Source: Solimicrobium sp040544425
Lineage (GTDB): Bacteria; Pseudomonadota; Gammaproteobacteria; Burkholderiales; Burkholderiaceae_D
DNA: 64,000 nt
Reading direction: 5' to 3'
Assembly (NCBI GenBank): GCA_040544425.1
Contig: JBEONO010000008.1
Span: 1 to 64,000, forward strand
Part shown: positions 18,232 to 26,426 of the stretch, piece after piece
How positions within the stretch are numbered: position 1 is the stretch's first letter
Layout of the letters: every line of letters begins with the position of its first letter
Position numbers and translations under genes: made by a program
Notes under the pieces: generated by a model
Database searches by the model: none
What the model was told of the DNA's origin: nothing
What the model saw: only the letters and a program-made list of their open reading frames with translations

Positions 18232-18516
18232 CTATTTGCGGGTGGCTTCCGCATCTTTCATTGCCGCTTTGATTTCTTCCAAAGTCACATAGCCTTTTTT
18301 CTCGACATCGATTTTGTCAAAATTTTTATAAATACGCGGCATGCCTGCTTTAGCCTGTTCCTTGGTCAGTTTATCGTCATGAGTAATATTGGCAGCTTTG
18401 AAGCGCTGCTCCAAGATGGCGTCCATCCGGCTGCCGTCTTGGGCATGGGCCAGTTGAACAGTTAAGCTGGCAGCTGCAAACATCATCGAGCAAATAATAC
18501 GGGTTGAAGTACGCAT
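18232..18516 (-). CDS. Small secreted EF-hand protein
   Basis: A 94-residue exported protein. The signal peptide ends AHA before QDGSR. A usable EF-hand loop lies in the second half (DVEKKGYVTLEE, with Asp, Glu, Gly and final Glu in calcium-binding positions); the first half carries a poorer loop (NITHDDKLTKEQ). Mature mass is only about 8 kDa, so it is probably a periplasmic calcium-binding or sensor protein. AAAGG lies upstream of the ATG. No partner is adjacent; the function is unknown. Confidence 0.75.
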   Translation of the reverse strand: MRTSTRIICSMMFAAASLTVQLAHAQDGSRMDAILEQRFKAANITHDDKLTKEQAKAGMPRIYKNFDKIDVEKKGYVTLEEIKAAMKDAEATRK

Positions 18517-18756
18517 GATTGATTACCTTTCAAAGTGTTGGTAGGCGAAATTATATAAATAAAATTATCATTTCGATACTCACCTTTTGGAAGGTCATGC
18601 GAGCAGATGTACATATTCGATAAGCTATTGATTTGCCGTAGTAAATTTCCCGAATCAGGGATTCTTGGCGCAGCGTCCCTGTTGATATAAACATACTGCT
18701 CAGATTTTATTGTGGCCAACAACATTGTAAAAAAAACAGTTCGCAGCTGGGCGCAA

Positions 18757-19767
18757 TCAAAAAATCTGTGTGGCAACCCACCACGCTGCCGCGGCCACCA
18801 ATGCAGAAGCCGGAATAGTAAAGAGCCATGCCCAGACGATATTGCCGGCCAATCCCCAACGCACAGCAGAGAGCCGCTGCGCTGCGCCAACACCAACGAT
18901 GGCACCGGTAATCGTATGCGTCGTCGACACTGGCACGCCCAGTGCCGATGCAAAAAACAGCGTGATCGCCCCACCGGTCTCAGCACAAAATCCGCCGACA
19001 GGTTTTAACTTGGTTATCCGCTGGCCCATGGTTCTGACAATGCGCCACCCGCCAAACAGGGTCCCGAAACCGATTGCGGTATAGCAGGCCAGCGCCACCC
19101 ATACCGGCGGACTGGCATCAGTGGTGTGGGAATAGCCGGTAGCAATGAGCAGCATCCAGATTATTCCCATGGTTTTTTGCGCGTCATTTCCGCCATGGCC
19201 CAGGCTGTACATGGCGGCCGAACCGATCTGGAAACGGCGAAACCATTTGTCGATTTTTTTGGGTGTGGTACCAACGTATAGCCAGGACACCAGCAGCATC
19301 ATCAATGAACCGAGAATAAAGCCCAGCAGCGGCGACAAAACAATAAACGCCACCGTGATCAGCAGGCCACTTGGTTCCAATGCACCGATTCCCGCCTTGG
19401 CAACTGCGGCACCGACCAGTCCACCAATGAGCGCATGTGATGAAGATGAAGGAATGCCAAAATACCAGGTGAATAAATTCCAGCCGGTCGCACCGAACAG
19501 TGCGCCAAAAATGACATATTGATCAATGATGCTGGCATCGACCATGCCCTTCCCCACTAACTGTGCGACCTTATTCGGAAAGAAAAAAAACGCCAGCACA
19601 TTAAAAAACGCGGCCATCGCGACTGCTGTGTGCGGCTTTAGAACACCGGTTGAAACCACGGTGGCGATGGCGTTGGCGGCGTCATGAAACCCGTTCATGA
19701 AATCAAAGATCAACGCCATACCAATTAACAGCAACAAAATATAGATACTTAACTGAAGTGTGTGCAT
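18757..19767 (-). CDS. pit: PiT-family inorganic phosphate transporter
   Basis: Inner-membrane phosphate permease, 336 residues, about ten hydrophobic helices. Both duplicated PiT signatures are present: GFHDAANAIATVVSTGVL near residue 26 and GGNDAQKTMGII near 193; PVSTTHTITGAIVG lies in the second half. It transports metal-phosphate or phosphate with protons or sodium. It begins five bases after the DUF47 gene, so the two form one transcription unit, a pairing seen in many bacteria where the DUF47 protein is needed for Pit activity. Confidence 0.93.
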   Translation of the reverse strand: MHTLQLSIYILLLLIGMALIFDFMNGFHDAANAIATVVSTGVLKPHTAVAMAAFFNVLAFFFFPNKVAQLVGKGMVDASIIDQYVIFGALFGATGWNLFTWYFGIPSSSSHALIGGLVGAAVAKAGIGALEPSGLLITVAFIVLSPLLGFILGSLMMLLVSWLYVGTTPKKIDKWFRRFQIGSAAMYSLGHGGNDAQKTMGIIWMLLIATGYSHTTDASPPVWVALACYTAIGFGTLFGGWRIVRTMGQRITKLKPVGGFCAETGGAITLFFASALGVPVSTTHTITGAIVGVGAAQRLSAVRWGLAGNIVWAWLFTIPASALVAAAAWWVATQIF

Positions 19768-19772
19768 GGTGC

Positions 19773-20399
19773 TTACGCGTTTTCCAACACGATACCTTCA
19801 ATAATATTGGCGACATCTTCACAACGATCCGTCACGTTTTCCAAAATCTCATAGATCGCCTTCAATTTAATGAGATTACGCACATCCGGCTCATCGCGAA
19901 ACAATTTGGACATCGCTGCACGCATCACGTGGTCGGCATCGGATTCCAAGCGATCGATCTCTTCGCACAGCTGCATGATTTCTTTGGAATGCTTCATGTT
20001 GTGCAGCAGGCCCACCGCCGCCGCCACTTTCTCTGCGCACGCAAGACATAGTTCTGACAATCGCTTGGCTTCAGGCGTGACATGCTGGATGTCATACAAC
20101 GAGATCGTCTGACCGGCATCTTCCAACAAATCCAGAATATCATCCATGCGGGTAATCAATTGATGAATGTCGTCTCTGTCGATCGGTGTGATAAACGTTT
20201 TGTGCAACAGATCAATGCATTCGTGGGTGATTTTATCCGCCTGTTTTTCAATGACTTCAATTGCATGCACCCGGGTTTCCAGGTCATCAAAATTATTCAT
20301 CAAGTCAACCATTTCCCGACATCCTTTGATGCACAACGCAGCGTGCTGATTAAAATAATCAAAAAATTTGCCTTCAGTTGGCATCAGTCGTCCGAACAT
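19773..20399 (-). CDS. DUF47 (PhoU-like) phosphate-transport accessory protein
   Basis: Cytoplasmic all-helical protein of 208 residues in the DUF47/TIGR00153 family, related in fold to PhoU. Repeated acidic patterns such as VIEKQADKITHEC and EIDRLESDADHVMR match the E/D-x-x-x-D metal-binding motifs of PhoU-like helices. Its gene is first in the pair with pit, and its role is inferred from that context: supporting or regulating phosphate uptake by the PiT transporter. The start ATG at 20399 opens with the family's typical MFGRLMP. Confidence 0.92.
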   Translation of the reverse strand: MFGRLMPTEGKFFDYFNQHAALCIKGCREMVDLMNNFDDLETRVHAIEVIEKQADKITHECIDLLHKTFITPIDRDDIHQLITRMDDILDLLEDAGQTISLYDIQHVTPEAKRLSELCLACAEKVAAAVGLLHNMKHSKEIMQLCEEIDRLESDADHVMRAAMSKLFRDEPDVRNLIKLKAIYEILENVTDRCEDVANIIEGIVLENA

Positions 20400-20494
20400 T
20401 GTTCTCTCACTTTAATTGTCGATTTGGGTAGTTCTTCAACACGCGCCGAAGTACGTGGCAGACACGATCTGGCTGCTGCGAATTTAGCTATGGA

Positions 20495-21883
20495 TTATTC
20501 TGAATCTCCGTACACCGACAAGGAGCCGGTGTAGTTTTCAAACTTGGTGTATTCGCCCATGAAGGTTAAGCGCACGCTGCCGATCGGGCCATTCCGCTGC
20601 TTGCCGATGATAATTTCAGCCGTGCCTTTGTCAGGCGAGTCGGGATTATAAACCTGGTCGCGATAAATAAACAGAATCACGTCGGCATCCTGTTCAATCG
20701 CACCCGATTCGCGCAAGTCCGACATCACCGGACGTTTATTCGGACGCTGCTCAAGCGAGCGATTCAGCTGCGACAAGGCGATCACCGGGCAGTTTAATTC
20801 TTTGGCCAGGCCTTTCAGGTTACGCGAAATCTCGGAAATTTCAGTGGCCCGGTTTTCACCTGAACTGTTGGCTGACATCAGCTGCAAATAATCGATCACG
20901 ATCAGTCCGAGTTTGCCGCATTGACGCGACAGGCGACGGGCGCGGGCGCGTAATTCAATCGAATTCAAAGCGGGCGTTTCATCGATGTACAGCTGGGCAT
21001 CGTTCATCTTTTGAATCGCATGCGTCAGGCGCGGCCAGTCTTCATCGTTAAGCTGTCCGGTGCGCAGCCGATGTTGATCCAGACGCCCTACTGAGCCGAG
21101 CATACGCATCGCCAATTGCGTGCCGCCCATTTCCATCGAAAATACCGCAACCGGCAAGCCGCTCTCAATGGCGACGTTCTCGCCGATATTGATTGAAAAC
21201 GCAGTCTTGCCCATCGATGGGCGGCCGGCAACAATAATCAAATCGCCGGGTTGCAAACCTGAGGTCATCTTGTCGAGATCAGCAAAGCCAGTCGGCACGC
21301 CGGTAATATCGTTCTGGTTATCCCGACTGTACAGTTCATCGATACGCTCGACGACCTGTTTCAAGAGCGGCTGAATGTCCTGAAATCCTTGCTTGCCGCG
21401 TGCGCCATCTTCGGCAATCGCCAATATTTTGGCCTCTGCCTCGTCGAGCATCTGCTTGACTTCCTTGCCCTGCGGATTAAAAGCATTGCCTGAAATTTCA
21501 TCAGCGACAGTAATCAATTTACGCAGCGTGCCACGTTCTCTCACCAGTTCTGCATAACGACGGATATTGGCCGCTGAAGGCGTATTCTGGGCCAGCGCGT
21601 TCAGGTAGGCGATGCCACCCACCTCTTCGGCGCGTCCCAATGCATTGAGCGCTTCATACACCGTAATCACGTCAGCAGGACGGCTGACGCTAATCAACTT
21701 AACAATAGTTTGAAAAATCAGGCGATGATCGTAGCGATAAAAATCTTCGGCAACGATCGAGTCGGCGATCCTGTCCCACGCCGCATTATCGAGCAACAGG
21801 CCGCCGAGGACGGATTGTTCAGATTCGATGGAATGGGGGGGGACGCGAAGCGAATCAAGTTGTGGATCGGTGGGCTTATTCAT
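20495..21883 (-). CDS. dnaB: Replicative DNA helicase DnaB
   Basis: Hexameric 5'-3' helicase of the replication fork, 462 residues, the normal length. The N-terminal helical domain covers about 15-120 and the RecA-like motor domain about 185-455. Walker A is GRPSMGKT at 220-227; the Walker B strand is LIVIDYLQLM and the later DLRESGAIEQDAD is a hallmark. No intein interrupts it. It follows the rpsF-priB-rpsR-rplI operon, but a terminator stands between, so it is probably expressed from its own promoter in the 112-base gap. Confidence 0.97.
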   Translation of the reverse strand: MNKPTDPQLDSLRVPPHSIESEQSVLGGLLLDNAAWDRIADSIVAEDFYRYDHRLIFQTIVKLISVSRPADVITVYEALNALGRAEEVGGIAYLNALAQNTPSAANIRRYAELVRERGTLRKLITVADEISGNAFNPQGKEVKQMLDEAEAKILAIAEDGARGKQGFQDIQPLLKQVVERIDELYSRDNQNDITGVPTGFADLDKMTSGLQPGDLIIVAGRPSMGKTAFSINIGENVAIESGLPVAVFSMEMGGTQLAMRMLGSVGRLDQHRLRTGQLNDEDWPRLTHAIQKMNDAQLYIDETPALNSIELRARARRLSRQCGKLGLIVIDYLQLMSANSSGENRATEISEISRNLKGLAKELNCPVIALSQLNRSLEQRPNKRPVMSDLRESGAIEQDADVILFIYRDQVYNPDSPDKGTAEIIIGKQRNGPIGSVRLTFMGEYTKFENYTGSLSVYGDSE

Positions 21884-21936
21884 GGCCAGAATTATACCTT
21901 GTTCACCCTGCTATTTATCCGATCCACCAGTAAAAA

Positions 21937-21956
21937 AGCCGGGTTTTAACCCGGCT
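21937..21956 (-). terminator. Terminator after rplI
   Basis: Stem AGCCGGGTT with AACCCGGCT and a two-base centre, followed on the minus strand by six T residues. It ends the ribosomal-protein operon between rplI and dnaB. Confidence 0.88.
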
Positions 21957-21995
21957 CTCATTTGCGCTATACCAGCTGCACGATGAATCCCTGAA

Positions 21996-22448
21996 TCAGG
22001 CGTGTTCGCCCAAGACAGCAATAATGACATCAACCACAACATCAGTATGCAAAGCCACTGAAAGATGGTGGTCGCCCACGATTTTCAACGGGCCTTCCGG
22101 CATACGGACTTGCGATTTCTCAACTGGGAAACCTTGCTTGGTCAACGCTTCAGCGATATCCGCGTTCGTGACTGAACCGAACAAACGGCCATCCACGCCA
22201 GACTTTTGACTGATTTGAACAGTCAAACCTTCCAGTTTTGCGCCTGCTGCCGTTGCTACAGCCAATCTGGCAGCAGCAGCGTTTTCCAACTCGGCACGCT
22301 TTACTTCAAACTCAGCCATCGCCGTCGCTGTCGCACGACGTGCTTTGCGTTGTGGGATCAAAAAGTTACGTGCGTAGCCGTCTTTTACACGAACTACATC
22401 GCCCAGGTTGCCGAGATTAACGACTTTTTCTAACAGAATAATTTGCAT
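21996..22448 (-). CDS. rplI: 50S ribosomal protein L9
   Basis: Large-subunit protein L9, 150 residues. The N-terminal domain opens MQIILLEKVVNLGNLGD and contains VKDGYARNFLIP, the family signature; a long helix leads to the C-terminal domain (about 85-150). The ATG at 22448 has GGAG seven bases upstream; the frame extends seven more codons, but that part covers the ribosome site and is rejected. It is the last gene of the operon with rpsF, priB and rpsR. Confidence 0.97.
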   Translation of the reverse strand: MQIILLEKVVNLGNLGDVVRVKDGYARNFLIPQRKARRATATAMAEFEVKRAELENAAAARLAVATAAGAKLEGLTVQISQKSGVDGRLFGSVTNADIAEALTKQGFPVEKSQVRMPEGPLKIVGDHHLSVALHTDVVVDVIIAVLGEHA

Positions 22449-22469
22449 TTTTTTCTCCGATATCGTCAA

Positions 22470-22754
22470 TTACGCGTGATGTAAGTCCGTGTATGGCAAC
22501 AGGGCCAAATAACGGGCGCGCTTGATGGCTGTGTCTACCTGACGTTGATACAGTGCTTTAGTACCTGTCAAACGTGCTGGCATGATCTTGCCGTTTTCTT
22601 GAACGAAATCTTTTAAAGTGTCGATGTCTTTGTAATCAACTTGTTCAACATTAGCTGCTGTGAAGCGGCAGAATTTTTTACGCTTGAACAAAGGATTTTG
22701 TTGCTGACGTTTTTGCTTTAATTTGCTTTTATCAAATTTTTTACCGAATGCCAT
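22470..22754 (-). CDS. rpsR: 30S ribosomal protein S18
   Basis: Small-subunit protein S18, 94 residues with a basic N-terminal extension. KKFCRFTAANVEQVDYKD and the C-terminal TAIKRARYLALLPYT are the family hallmarks. It pairs with S6 on the 30S platform. It lies 13 bases after priB and 21 bases before rplI in the operon. Confidence 0.97.
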   Translation of the reverse strand: MAFGKKFDKSKLKQKRQQQNPLFKRKKFCRFTAANVEQVDYKDIDTLKDFVQENGKIMPARLTGTKALYQRQVDTAIKRARYLALLPYTDLHHA

Positions 22755-22767
22755 GATGGCTCCTAAT

Positions 22768-23070
22768 CTAGTTTATTGCCTCAATCTCACTAAAATCGAT
22801 GATGTGAAATATAAGGCTTTTGCTGTTGCGATTCTTGCGTGCTAAAAATCCAGTGAACTGATAATTTTTGCCCAGGTCCAGCTTGTCAAATCTTCCTGAA
22901 ATTTCACCTATTGCCAGCGCTGAAACTTCAAACTCAACCAACCTTGAAACCCGTGCTTCCAACTGCTGCGAACTGTGCGCCAATTTGGCTGACACGATTG
23001 GTACGCCGCCCGGAGAGTACCGCAACATCTCTCGCTCGACGACCTGCGCAACTAATTGAAATTGATTCAT
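22768..23070 (-). CDS. priB: Primosomal replication protein N (PriB)
   Basis: Single-stranded-DNA-binding OB-fold protein of 100 residues that links PriA and DnaT during restart of stalled replication forks. The N terminus (MNQFQLVAQVVEREMLRYSPGG, whose core is VVEREMLRYSPGGVP) is typical for the beta-proteobacterial form. Its place between rpsF and rpsR is the conserved one. It lies 65 bases after rpsF. Confidence 0.93.
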   Translation of the reverse strand: MNQFQLVAQVVEREMLRYSPGGVPIVSAKLAHSSQQLEARVSRLVEFEVSALAIGEISGRFDKLDLGKNYQFTGFLARKNRNSKSLIFHIIDFSEIEAIN

Positions 23071-23135
23071 TCCACCTTCAGATTCAGGCTTGCCGCTTCA
23101 AATCGCTCCTGATCAATAATATTGAACGTTACCAA

Positions 23136-23507
23136 TTAATACGCAGCAGGCACTTCTGCACGCTGAGTCTTGGCCGCATCTTCTTTCTGTACTGATTTCA
23201 TCATTGGTGAAGGCGTTGTTTCTGCTCTCTTCACTTTGACTGTCAGATGACGCAAAACTGCATCATTGAATTTGAAGCCGGTTTCGAGTTCATTCAAAGT
23301 TTCGCTGTCGCACTCGATGTTCATGCAAACATAGTGAGCTTTCGCCAATTTTTGAATCATGTATGCCAACTGGCGACGGCCCCAGTCTTCTACACGGTGA
23401 ACCTGGCCGCCTTTGGCGAGGACCAGAGCTTTGTAACGTTCGATCATTGCAGGCACTTGCTCGCTTTGATCAGGGTGCACGATAAATACGATTTCGTAAT
23501 GACGCAT
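23136..23507 (-). CDS. rpsF: 30S ribosomal protein S6
   Basis: Small-subunit protein S6, 123 residues. MRHYEIVFIVHPDQSEQVP and GRRQLAYMIQKLAKAHYV are diagnostic. The basic, Ala-rich tail after residue 100 is longer than in E. coli only at the very end. AAGGAG precedes the ATG at 23507. It heads the operon and is the partner of S18; the leader carries a hairpin that could be the S6:S18 autoregulatory site. Confidence 0.97.
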   Translation of the reverse strand: MRHYEIVFIVHPDQSEQVPAMIERYKALVLAKGGQVHRVEDWGRRQLAYMIQKLAKAHYVCMNIECDSETLNELETGFKFNDAVLRHLTVKVKRAETTPSPMMKSVQKEDAAKTQRAEVPAAY

Positions 23508-23532
23508 GTAATCTCCTTGTGGACAATAAAAG

Positions 23533-23560
23533 CCCGCCTCAGCGTCAAGTTGAGTGCGGG
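23533..23560 (-). promoter_or_regulatory. Leader hairpin of the rpsF operon
   Basis: In the minus-strand transcript CCCGC, a bulged A and CTCA pair with TGAG and GCGGG around a nine-base loop; CTTTTATT follows. It sits between the promoter and the rpsF ribosome site. The S6:S18 complex is known to bind a leader structure of its own operon in many bacteria; that this hairpin is that site is inference. It could also act as an attenuator. Confidence 0.4.
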
Positions 23561-23576
23561 AAGAGGTAAGCCGAGC

Positions 23577-23605
23577 ATGGTAACCCTTTTTCTGTGAAAA
23601 CTCAA
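23577..23605 (-). promoter_or_regulatory. Candidate promoter of the rpsF operon
   Basis: On the minus strand TTGAGT and TACCAT are 17 bases apart, with a GC-rich discriminator (GCTCGG). It lies about 70 bases upstream of the rpsF start codon, just before the leader hairpin. Confidence 0.55.
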
Positions 23606-23692
23606 TTATTCATTGACTTACAGCGTAAAAAGGATCAAAAACCGCGGCTTAATTGAAGAGTGAATGCCTTATTTGCAAGCAAATACCGGCAA

Positions 23693-24100
23693 TCAGGCCG
23701 ACAAGGCGGCGATCCCGGCCTTGGCAATTTGAGCGTCTTCCGCTGATTTGACACCGGAAACACCAATCGCGCCAACACAATGGCCATCAACCATAATCGG
23801 CACTCCGCCTTCCAGCATGCCTTCGATCAATGGTGCACTTAGAAACGAAGCCCGGCCATTGTTGATCATATCTTCGTAGATTTTTGACTCGCGGCGCCCC
23901 ATTGCCGCGGTACGCGCTTTTGCCGGTGCAATGTGGGTGGAAATCGGTGCCACACCGTCCAGACGCTGCAACCAGAGCAAATGCCCGCCATCATCAACGA
24001 TGGATATTACGACAGCCCATTGGTGCGCAATCGCTTCAGCCTCTGCTGCCGCAGCGATTTTTTTTACGTCTTCCAGCATTAGTACGGGTTTGGTTTGCAT
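23693..24100 (-). CDS. HbpS/GlcG-like haem-binding family protein
   Basis: Soluble protein of 135 residues of the DUF336 family, which includes HbpS, GlcG and PduO C-terminal domains. The pattern VSIVDDGGHLLWLQRLDGV, then AKARTAA, and the late GGVPIMVDGHCVGAIGVSG is characteristic. Members bind haem or cobalamin, or assist oxidation pathways; which applies here cannot be said. No glycolate, propanediol or haem genes are nearby. GGGAG lies five bases before the ATG. Confidence 0.85.
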   Translation of the reverse strand: MQTKPVLMLEDVKKIAAAAEAEAIAHQWAVVISIVDDGGHLLWLQRLDGVAPISTHIAPAKARTAAMGRRESKIYEDMINNGRASFLSAPLIEGMLEGGVPIMVDGHCVGAIGVSGVKSAEDAQIAKAGIAALSA

Positions 24101-24269
24101 TGCAACTCCCTGATTTTTTATTAATGCAACATTGTAAATGCAGCTCAGCGTAAAAGCTAACCATGTATTTTGCCAACACCAAAGACCTTAACATTGCTTA
24201 CAAAACTTTTTTGACATATTCCACTGAGTGCCTTACATTTCGACAGTCCATGAATAAGAAAGTTTCGCA

Positions 24270-24803
24270 ATGGCAATAAAGTACACCTTTCGAAAAATAT
24301 ACATCGCAGCTGCGCTGTGCCTGTGTATTCCTGCCTGGTGTGCAGAACCTGCTGTAACGCAGCAGGTGCCTGAACAAACCACGGTGCTGACCAGAATTCA
24401 GGAAATTACCGACCGGGCATCCAGCCTGGTTACCAAAGCAGTGGACTTTTTGGGAACACGCTATCAGCGCGGTGGCAATAATGTTGAGCAGGGTTTGGAT
24501 TGCAGCGGACTGGTCAGGCTGGTCTTCAAGGATGCAATCAACGTTGATTTACCCCGGACTGCCGCAGAAATCAGTCGGACTGGTGAAAAAATTGACCAGA
24601 GTGAATTACAACCCGGCGACCTGGTTTTTTATAACACCTTGAAACGCGGCTTTTCTCACGTTGGCATTTATCTGGGCGACAATAAATTCATCCACTCCCC
24701 GTCAAAAGGCGGCCAGGTGCGCATCGAAAGCATGGAATTGGCCTATTGGAAAAAACGTTTTAATGGCGCGCGCCGGATTAACGACGACAGTCCACAAAAT
24801 TAA
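24270..24803 (+). CDS. NlpC/P60 cell-wall endopeptidase
   Basis: Exported cysteine peptidase of family C40, 177 residues, which cuts peptide stems of peptidoglycan. A signal peptide ends AWCA before EPAV. The catalytic residues are Cys78 (LDCSGLV), His130 (SHVGIYLG) and His142 (FIHSPS). The single catalytic domain fills residues 50-170. Its stop codon shares the tetranucleotide TTAA with the stop of the convergent patatin gene. Confidence 0.93.
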   Translation: MAIKYTFRKIYIAAALCLCIPAWCAEPAVTQQVPEQTTVLTRIQEITDRASSLVTKAVDFLGTRYQRGGNNVEQGLDCSGLVRLVFKDAINVDLPRTAAEISRTGEKIDQSELQPGDLVFYNTLKRGFSHVGIYLGDNKFIHSPSKGGQVRIESMELAYWKKRFNGARRINDDSPQN

Positions 24804-25753
24804 CGGTCCTGCATTTCCTTCAATTTCCGCTTAATTTCTGGCATCGCGCTCATTGCTGCGCGCTCTCCGGCCAAAATCGCCAGATGACGTCCACCAAAGT
24901 CTCCGCCTCCCATTCGTTCCAGTTCCGGACGGATTACGATGTCGGCCCCTTTCAATTCATATTGATTGATGGTTTGCCCCATAATCGAAAAGGTTTGCAT
25001 TAATACATTGAATGAAGACGATGACGCCTCAATGTCCGGTTCCGATGAAATATTCACAGCAATGACAAAATCGGCACCCATCGTGCGGGAAAAGGAAACC
25101 GGTACCGGCGACACCAGACCACCATCAACGTACAACCTGTCGCCAATTCTGACTGGTTGGAAAACGCCTGGTACGGCTGATGATGCGCGTACAGCTGCAC
25201 CGGTGTTACCGCGTTGGAAAAGTATCGGCAATCCGGTATTCAGATCAGTCGCTACAGCACCGAATGGTTTCTTTAACTTTTCAATTGGCAGCTGATGGAC
25301 TTCCCTGTTCACAAAATTCTGCAGGCCTTCGCCCTTCAGCACACCGGTGCTGCTGGCAAACAGCGGCACCTTCCAATCCGACAAAGTCGCCTCGTCCATA
25401 TTCAGGGCGATTTTTTGCAGCGCGAACCCACTATTGCCGGCCGCATACAAGGCACCAACCAGACTGCCGGCACTCGTTCCGGTGACAAGATCGACATCGA
25501 TACCCTGTGATTCGAGCGCCTTGATGACACCAACATGAGCGAACCCGCGCGCTGCACCACCGCCCAAAGCCAATCCAATTTTTATATGCCTGGATAAGGG
25601 TTTAAGCACAGGCACAACCGTCGGGGCTGCGACGACTGCCGGTGCGGATGCAACTGGACCATTGACCGGCCCTGCTGATTCAGGGGTTTTACAGGCGGCC
25701 AGCACTGACAACATCACAGCACTGAACAAAAACAAGATACGGCGAAGGGTCAT
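24800..25753 (-). CDS. Patatin-like phospholipase lipoprotein
   Basis: A lipoprotein (lipobox LAAC, Cys21) of 317 residues with a patatin domain from about 58 to 225. The oxyanion loop is GGGAARGFAHVGV, the nucleophile is Ser94 in GTSAGS, and the catalytic aspartate is Asp210 in DGGLVSP. Family members (RssA-like) hydrolyse lipids at the membrane. A Pro/Ala/Val-rich linker of about 35 residues separates the lipid anchor from the domain. It is convergent with the NlpC/P60 gene, overlapping by four bases. Confidence 0.92.
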   Translation of the reverse strand: MTLRRILFLFSAVMLSVLAACKTPESAGPVNGPVASAPAVVAAPTVVPVLKPLSRHIKIGLALGGGAARGFAHVGVIKALESQGIDVDLVTGTSAGSLVGALYAAGNSGFALQKIALNMDEATLSDWKVPLFASSTGVLKGEGLQNFVNREVHQLPIEKLKKPFGAVATDLNTGLPILFQRGNTGAAVRASSAVPGVFQPVRIGDRLYVDGGLVSPVPVSFSRTMGADFVIAVNISSEPDIEASSSSFNVLMQTFSIMGQTINQYELKGADIVIRPELERMGGGDFGGRHLAILAGERAAMSAMPEIKRKLKEMQDR

Positions 25754-25895
25754 AAATTCGAGGGAAACAAACTATTGCAGTTTTAGGATTGATCAGCGCA
25801 AAGACAGACTGCGCACTGATTTGAGCGCCGCACATTTTGACTTGTCCGGCGTATTTATAGCAAGCAGTTTATGCATTCAAAATAAACTCATATGA

Positions 25896-25930
25896 AAACA
25901 GCATGAGTCAGTGCGATCCTCATGCTGTTT
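25896..25930 (-). terminator. Terminator after the small membrane protein gene
   Basis: A perfect 11-bp stem (AAACAGCATGA with TCATGCTGTTT) and a 13-base loop, starting seven bases beyond the stop of the minus-strand gene. Four T follow on the minus strand. Confidence 0.75.
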
Positions 25931-25936
25931 CATTAT

Positions 25937-26293
25937 TCATGCCGCGGCAGTCGCTTTCTTCCTGCCGAAGAACCAGATTAACGCCGCCACAAACACCACC
26001 GGCAAAAACAAAGGTGAAAGCAAAACCAGCACCATCAAAAATACCGTTGCCAGCACCACGAACACAAAAAATGAAACACTGGTCAGCACTACCGCCGCCA
26101 ACACCAGTCCGAAAAAAGCAGCGATCAATCCAATACAGGCCCCGCCGACTGCATAACCCGCGCCAGCCAGTCCTGTGACCGGCTCACCATCAACAAACAT
26201 CGATGCATTGCCATCCAATGCGAGCAGTGCGATCAACACAAAAGTACCCAGAGCACCTATACAAATTAAGCCATTCCGTTTGCTGACAGTCAT
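25937..26293 (-). CDS. Small inner-membrane protein, unknown
   Basis: A hydrophobic 118-residue protein with about three to four membrane helices: one near 10-28, one or two across 45-75, and one near 80-110 before a basic tail. AAAGGAAAAATC leads to the ATG. I recognise no family; the sequence has no charged or catalytic motif. It is a single gene with its own terminator, between the patatin gene and rmuC. Confidence 0.65.
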   Translation of the reverse strand: MTVSKRNGLICIGALGTFVLIALLALDGNASMFVDGEPVTGLAGAGYAVGGACIGLIAAFFGLVLAAVVLTSVSFFVFVVLATVFLMVLVLLSPLFLPVVFVAALIWFFGRKKATAAA

Positions 26294-26426
26294 GATTTTT
26301 CCTTTTCAGAGTTCTTAACAATTGAAGCTATGTGGCCATCTTACTGGCCAGCCAAATTAGCTCAATCAGTTTGCGACAGAACGTGAAAAGGAATCGCCAG
26401 AATGAACATAGGCGGGATCAGATGGA

